Positions 59,932 through 64,000 of a DNA stretch of 64,000 bases are shown in pieces; the first letter of the stretch is position 1; the number at the start of each line of letters is the position of its first letter. Source of the DNA: Dehalobacter sp. DCA (lineage in GTDB: Bacteria; Bacillota; Desulfitobacteriia; Desulfitobacteriales; Syntrophobotulaceae); contig NC_018866.1 in the NCBI RefSeq assembly GCF_000305775.1, positions 2,251,001-2,315,000 of the forward strand. Reading direction: 5' to 3'. The position numbers were made by a program, and so were the translations under genes. A model generated the notes under the pieces. The model worked only from the letters and a program-made list of their open reading frames with translations, ran no database searches and had not been told where the DNA came from.

Positions 59932-61131
59932 TCAGTTTTGAAGATGCCTTAACCCTTTCCGATAAAAGATAATCATGAACAGCGCAGCAATCAGAGCCAT
60001 CACAGAGCCATAGTAAAATGGCACGCTGTAATTGACATGATCATAAAGCAAACCTGCTATGACACTGGCCGGAAGAAGCGTAATACCCACAAGGCTGTTA
60101 TATATGCCCAGTCCTGTCCCCCGTTTGTCCTTATCAACCAAATCAGACACCAATGCCTTCTGTACGCCGTCAGTGGCTGCGCTGTAAAGTCCGTACAACG
60201 CAAAAAGCAATACCACTACGGTTCCGCTGTTTGTTCTACCAAATCCGAAATACAGGATTGAATACAGCAGATAGCCAAAAATAATCAGTCTTTCTCTGCC
60301 GATTTTATCTGACAGCATGCCGGCCGGTACGGAGAAGAGCGCTGACACTGCGTAAAAGATCAGATAGATCATCGGAATCAAGGAGTCTTTGATCCCGATA
60401 TCACTGGCTTTGACCAAAAGAAGCGCATCGGTTGAATTTCCCATCGTAAAGATAAAGATGATTCCAAGAAAGGCATAGTACTTTTTCGGGAAGTCCTTCA
60501 ATGTAATTTTTCCAAGCGGTTCCATCTTCTCCGATTTTGCTTCCTTCACAAAGCATATAATGTTTATCAGTCCCAGCAAGCCTGGGATGGCTGCTATAAG
60601 AAATACCAGCCGGTAATCATTTGGAAACAACAGCAGGATTCCTGCTGCCAGGAGCGGTCCAACGATTGCCCCGCTGTTATCCATCGCTTTATGAAAGCCA
60701 AAGTTTTTGCCTTTGCTGCCGTCTTCAGAGGCCGCGGCGATCAGGCTGTCTCTTGGCGCTGTACGGATACCTTTGCCAACCCGCTCGGTAAATCTGATAA
60801 GCAGAACCTGCAGCGGCGAGGTTACCATCGAAAACATGGGTGAAAGAACTGCCGTGAAAGCATACCCTATGACCATGAATGGCTTATTCTTTCTGATCTT
60901 GTCACTCCACCAGCCGGATAACGCTTTAAGCACGGATGCCGTACTCTCCGCAATCCCTTCAATCAAAGAGAGCTCCGTTTTAGTTGCTCCCAAGGACATT
61001 AAAAATAACGGCATTACAGAATAAATCATTTTCGTCGTCGTATCCGTTAAAAAGCTTGTCAGGCCTACAAAAAAGATGTTCTTCTCTATGCCTAAGATCT
61101 TCTTTTCCCGGATCTTATTGTTATTGCTCAT
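59932..61131 (-). CDS. Major facilitator superfamily transporter
   Basis: 399 residues, twelve helices. Helix 2-3 loop: GWWSDKIRKNKPFMVIGY (MFS motif A), and RVGKGIRTAPRDSLIAAAS in the following loop, a signature of a group of MFS proteins that includes putative multidrug and phosphate-ester transporters. Substrate unknown. Convergent with mntH (stops 14 bases apart). Confidence 0.82.
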   Translation of the reverse strand: MSNNNKIREKKILGIEKNIFFVGLTSFLTDTTTKMIYSVMPLFLMSLGATKTELSLIEGIAESTASVLKALSGWWSDKIRKNKPFMVIGYAFTAVLSPMFSMVTSPLQVLLIRFTERVGKGIRTAPRDSLIAAASEDGSKGKNFGFHKAMDNSGAIVGPLLAAGILLLFPNDYRLVFLIAAIPGLLGLINIICFVKEAKSEKMEPLGKITLKDFPKKYYAFLGIIFIFTMGNSTDALLLVKASDIGIKDSLIPMIYLIFYAVSALFSVPAGMLSDKIGRERLIIFGYLLYSILYFGFGRTNSGTVVVLLFALYGLYSAATDGVQKALVSDLVDKDKRGTGLGIYNSLVGITLLPASVIAGLLYDHVNYSVPFYYGSVMALIAALFMIIFYRKGLRHLQN

Positions 61132-61389
61132 TTTCTTTTCTCATTAAAAAGAGCGATCTCCATCGCCCCAGCTCCCTTTGTAACATCCCTTACGTCAATG
61201 CTAACACATTGTAATATCGGTTACAAGTAGGGATAACACATATCGCCGTTTCATCCCATTCCATATCCCAGTTCGCAAATCTTACGTGCTCAGCCAATCT
61301 TTGAATCCAAAACAGTATTCATAAATAACTTCATTCCTAACGGGAAATACTACGTAAGGTTAGGTTCAAAGTGGAAGGATGAAAGCAGT

Positions 61390-62988
61390 ATGTTCCGCTC
61401 CATTCATTCTAAACTGCGTTTTTGGCAATTGGCAAATCATAACGGCACTGACGCCAATCATTCAGGGAATTCTCAATCTAACCTTTTCGACAATCTGAAC
61501 AAAAACCTTACTGCTCTAAAAGGTGTGTTCGGAAATAGCTATGATCTTAATATGCGTGAATTTAACTTTGGTGATCAGGGACTTACACGTGGTGCGATCA
61601 TCTTCTTATCCGGGATGACGGATACAGCCATAATTAACGAAAGTATTATAAAACCATTGATGTACGACATCCGGTTAAGCTCCAGACAAGATACATCATT
61701 ACTGAATAATATGAGTATTATTCAGACAACGCTGCTTACAGTGGGAATGGTTCAAAAAGTTTCTACGATCAATGACGTCGTAGACGGCTGTTTGTCCGGA
61801 AAAACAATTCTACTGATTGATGGCTCAAAAGAAGCTTTAGTCATTGGCACCGAAGGTTGGGAAACCCGTGGCGTGGACGAACCCAAAACAGAATCCGTTG
61901 TTCGGGGTCCGAGGGAAGGCTTTACCGAAAATTTGCTTACCAATACAACCCTGTTGCGTCGTAAAATAAAAAACCCTAATTTAACTCTGGAAACAATGAA
62001 AATAGGTGAACGAACCAAGACTATCGTTTGTGTTGCCTATTTAAAAGATCTCGTTAATCCACAGCTCATCAAAGAAATTCAACGGCGTCTTCAAAGAATT
62101 AAGACAGATGCAATTCTGGAATCAGGGTATATCGAGCAGTTCATTGAGGATGCTCCTTTTTCTATTTTCTCCACAGTTGCTAACAGTGAAAAACCAGATC
62201 TTGTCGCAGCAAAAATCTTAGAAGGAAGGGCGGCCATTTTTGTTGACGGGACTCCCTTTGTGCTTAGCGTTCCAATGGTTTTTATTGAAAGTTTCCAAAG
62301 CGCTGAAGATTACTATTCCCGGCCTTATTTTGCAAGCGTGGTTAGACTCCTCAGGCTTTTAGCTTTTCTGATTAGCATTACGTCTCCGGCAATCTATGTT
62401 GCTTTAACAACTTTTCACCAAGAATTGATTCCTACTTCCTTACTTTTTACCATGGCTGCATCCGAGGAGGGCGTTCCTTTTCCTGCAATGGCAGAAGCAC
62501 TCATTATGGGAACAACATTTGAAATTCTCAGGGAGGCCGGGGTTCGCTTGCCCCGTCCTATTGGTCAAGCGGTCAGCATTGTGGGGGCTTTGGTTATTGG
62601 CGAAGCTGCTGTAGGTGCCGGAATAATCGGAGAGCCTATGGTTATCGTGATAGCTTTGACAGCAATTTGTAGTTTTGTGGTTCCTTCCCAAACAGATTCC
62701 GGTAGTATCTTACGATTAATTCTTGTTCTCCTAGCCGGGGCAATGGGAGGGTTTGGGATTGCACTTGGATTAATGGGGACATTTATTCACCTGGCTTCCT
62801 TAAGATCTTTTGGAACCCCCTATTTATCACCTTTCGCTCCTCTCAGTACGCAAGACTTGAAAGATACATTCATCAGGGTACCTGTTTGGGCAATGTTTAC
62901 CCGCCCTAGAACGATAGGCTGGCATGACCCTGAACGCCAGGAGTTCAGATTAAAACCCAGCCATCCGTCAGAAGAAGACAAGAGTTAG
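61390..62988 (+). CDS. gerAA: Spore germination receptor subunit A (GerA family)
   Basis: 532 residues. N-terminal cytoplasmic domain (about 1-300) with IFLSGMTDTAIINESII and the conserved GFTENLLTNTTLLRRKIKNP and SIFSTVANSEKPDL, then about five helices, including TSPAIYVALTTFHQELIPTSL and GQAVSIVGALVIGEAAVGAG. It sits in the inner spore membrane and takes part in germinant sensing. An ATG at 61390 preceded by GGAAGGATG. Usual order is gerAA-gerAB-gerAC; here the AC gene follows directly, so AB must be elsewhere. Confidence 0.93.
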   Translation: MFRSIHSKLRFWQLANHNGTDANHSGNSQSNLFDNLNKNLTALKGVFGNSYDLNMREFNFGDQGLTRGAIIFLSGMTDTAIINESIIKPLMYDIRLSSRQDTSLLNNMSIIQTTLLTVGMVQKVSTINDVVDGCLSGKTILLIDGSKEALVIGTEGWETRGVDEPKTESVVRGPREGFTENLLTNTTLLRRKIKNPNLTLETMKIGERTKTIVCVAYLKDLVNPQLIKEIQRRLQRIKTDAILESGYIEQFIEDAPFSIFSTVANSEKPDLVAAKILEGRAAIFVDGTPFVLSVPMVFIESFQSAEDYYSRPYFASVVRLLRLLAFLISITSPAIYVALTTFHQELIPTSLLFTMAASEEGVPFPAMAEALIMGTTFEILREAGVRLPRPIGQAVSIVGALVIGEAAVGAGIIGEPMVIVIALTAICSFVVPSQTDSGSILRLILVLLAGAMGGFGIALGLMGTFIHLASLRSFGTPYLSPFAPLSTQDLKDTFIRVPVWAMFTRPRTIGWHDPERQEFRLKPSHPSEEDKS

Positions 62989-63024
62989 ACCGGCTTGAAT
63001 AACGTTGAAAACAAGAGGCAATTG

Positions 63025-64000
63025 ATGAAAAATCGTATGGGTTCCATTATGAAAATCATAGTATGTTTCATGTTAATTTTGCCCCTAAGCGGTTGCTGGA
63101 GCCGCCATGAGTTAAATTCTTTATCGTTCGTCGTAGGCGTAGGTTTAGATAAAGCCGAGAAGCCCGGAGAAATACAATTGACGACACAAGTTGTAAAACC
63201 GGGTGAACTAAAATCTGCTTCTACTAAAAGTAAGAGCGGTGAGAGTGGGGAAAACGCTTACTGGAACATAAAGAAAACAGGATATGTTGCCTCTGAGATT
63301 ATCAGAGATTTTAGTCATGAATCCAGCCACAGGTTGTATTTCCCGCATAATCAGGTTCTGATGTTTGAGAGAAAGTTGGCTGAGGAAGGAATACAACCAT
63401 ATATAGATGCGTTTATACGAGATAGTGAGACTCGTTTTAATGTTTTGCTCGTGGTCTCCGAAGACCAAGCAAGTGAGGTACTTGATGTTTCGCCTGAATT
63501 AGAGAAGTTGCCGGCAATTAACATTGCAAAATTAGTTGAAACTCAAAAGATAACGTCTGAATCGCCAACAGTTAGGTTAATCGATTTTATTCGTCGTTTA
63601 ATGAGCAAGACCACAGCCCCCATCGCCCCTCTGATTAGAGTGACCGGCGACGGAAATAAAAAAACAGTGGAGGTCTTTGGAACAGCAGTTTTTAAGCATG
63701 ATAAATTGGTTGGTGAACTGAATAAACGTGAAACGCGCGGACTGCTATGGGTTATTAACAAAGTAAAAGGCGGAATGATTGATGTAGCTGTCCCTAGCGG
63801 TGATGGTACAGTGAGCTTAGAGATTACGCTTGCAAAAAGCAAAATGACACCTGTCATCAAAGATGACACGATTCTGATAAAGATAGATATCAAAGCGGAA
63901 GGGATCGTCAATAGCCAGAGTGGTTCAGAAAACATAACATCATCAATCACTGTTGCCTCTCTGGAAAAAGAACTATCCGCTGAAATCAGAAAGGAAATCA
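63025..64000 (+). CDS. gerAC: Spore germination lipoprotein (GerC family), 3' end cut by window edge
   Basis: 325 residues visible of about 380-400. Signal peptide with lipobox LPLSGCWSR (Cys at residue 24), then HELNSLSFVVGVGLDKAE, typical GerAC. ATG 63025 follows AAGAGGC, 36 bases after the gerAA stop. The lipid-anchored protein is the third part of a germinant receptor. The frame is open to the window end. Confidence 0.9.
   Translation, partial: MKNRMGSIMKIIVCFMLILPLSGCWSRHELNSLSFVVGVGLDKAEKPGEIQLTTQVVKPGELKSASTKSKSGESGENAYWNIKKTGYVASEIIRDFSHESSHRLYFPHNQVLMFERKLAEEGIQPYIDAFIRDSETRFNVLLVVSEDQASEVLDVSPELEKLPAINIAKLVETQKITSESPTVRLIDFIRRLMSKTTAPIAPLIRVTGDGNKKTVEVFGTAVFKHDKLVGELNKRETRGLLWVINKVKGGMIDVAVPSGDGTVSLEITLAKSKMTPVIKDDTILIKIDIKAEGIVNSQSGSENITSSITVASLEKELSAEIRKEI

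Noticed and set aside
61132-61389. Forespore (sigma-G) promoter in front of gerAA
   Set aside because: I looked for a GHATR-N16-18-CATNHTA pattern. Near matches exist (CATTCCTA) but none with correct length and spacing, so I do not annotate one.
1-64000. CRISPR array or complete prophage/transposon
   Set aside because: No regularly spaced repeats and no complete transposase or integrase gene; only the IS3 fragment and integrase-like tails were found.

Overview
The window looks like chromosome of a spore-forming anaerobic clostridium of the Desulfitobacterium/Dehalobacter (Peptococcaceae-like) kind. This rests on gene content and not on a database search: a GerA-type germination operon, an Ech-type energy-converting [NiFe] hydrogenase, an NfnAB transhydrogenase, AddAB, a two-gene SufC/SufB-like (SMS-type) Fe-S system, strong GGAGG ribosome sites and several TTG/GTG starts. 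Most genes from 1 to 53 kb lie on the minus strand.

Layout. 1-3.4 kb: aromatic amino acid operon aroF-tyrA-aroA (minus, aroA runs off the left edge), preceded by a consensus promoter, a Tyr/Phe/Trp-rich leader peptide and an intrinsic terminator with a competing antiterminator. 3.4-7.8 kb: an FmdE-like protein, a zinc ABC transporter znuA-znuC-znuB and a divergent Fur-family (Zur-like) regulator. 7.7-15.3 kb: addB-addA. 15.4-16.5 kb: IS3 remnant, MazG-like protein, frameshifted debris. 16.8-24.2 kb: nfnA-nfnB-echABCDEF, apparently one transcription unit with a sigma-54-like -24/-12 element in front. 24.6-31.3 kb: SDR enzyme and divergent TetR regulator, YaiI/YqxD protein, recQ, a small basic protein whose gene contains an intrinsic terminator, and a BlaI-BlaR1-like pair. 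31.4-35.7 kb: Lsa/CplR-type ABC-F protein with an attenuator, SmsC-SmsB, a DUF2284 protein. 35.7-37.7 kb: debris next to tRNA-Val(CAC), with two paralogous small coiled-coil genes carrying duplicated promoters and repeated integrase-like tails. 37.7-46.7 kb: M50 protease, cupin, a beta-helix lipoprotein, a CDF metal exporter and a P-type ATPase, the last two each behind a NiCo (czcD) riboswitch with an overlapping terminator. 46.9-53 kb: DUF2127 protein, KimA-type potassium importer, KdpDE. 53-57.8 kb: Bce-type module bceRSAB. 58-61.1 kb: mntR/mntH and an MFS transporter. 61.4-64 kb: gerAA and gerAC (cut by the right edge).

How it works together. Several units pair a metal or drug transporter with a visible RNA or protein switch: Zur-like/znu, MntR/mntH, NiCo riboswitches with CDF and ATPase, BlaI with its dyad, and the ABC-F attenuator. 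The ech-nfn block would link H2, ferredoxin, NADH and NADPH to the membrane potential.

Most notable candidates for undescribed biology are: (1) ribosome-mediated attenuation of aroF by a Tyr/Phe/Trp-rich leader peptide; (2) a small basic protein that appears to be made from a non-stop mRNA, in the manner of ribosome-rescue factors; (3) three intergenic GC-rich elements on the minus strand carrying ANGGA-type hexaloop hairpins, the known binding signature of CsrA/RsmE, two of them sharing a near-identical core; and (4) tandem accretion scars at tRNA-Val. All are sequence-based inferences.
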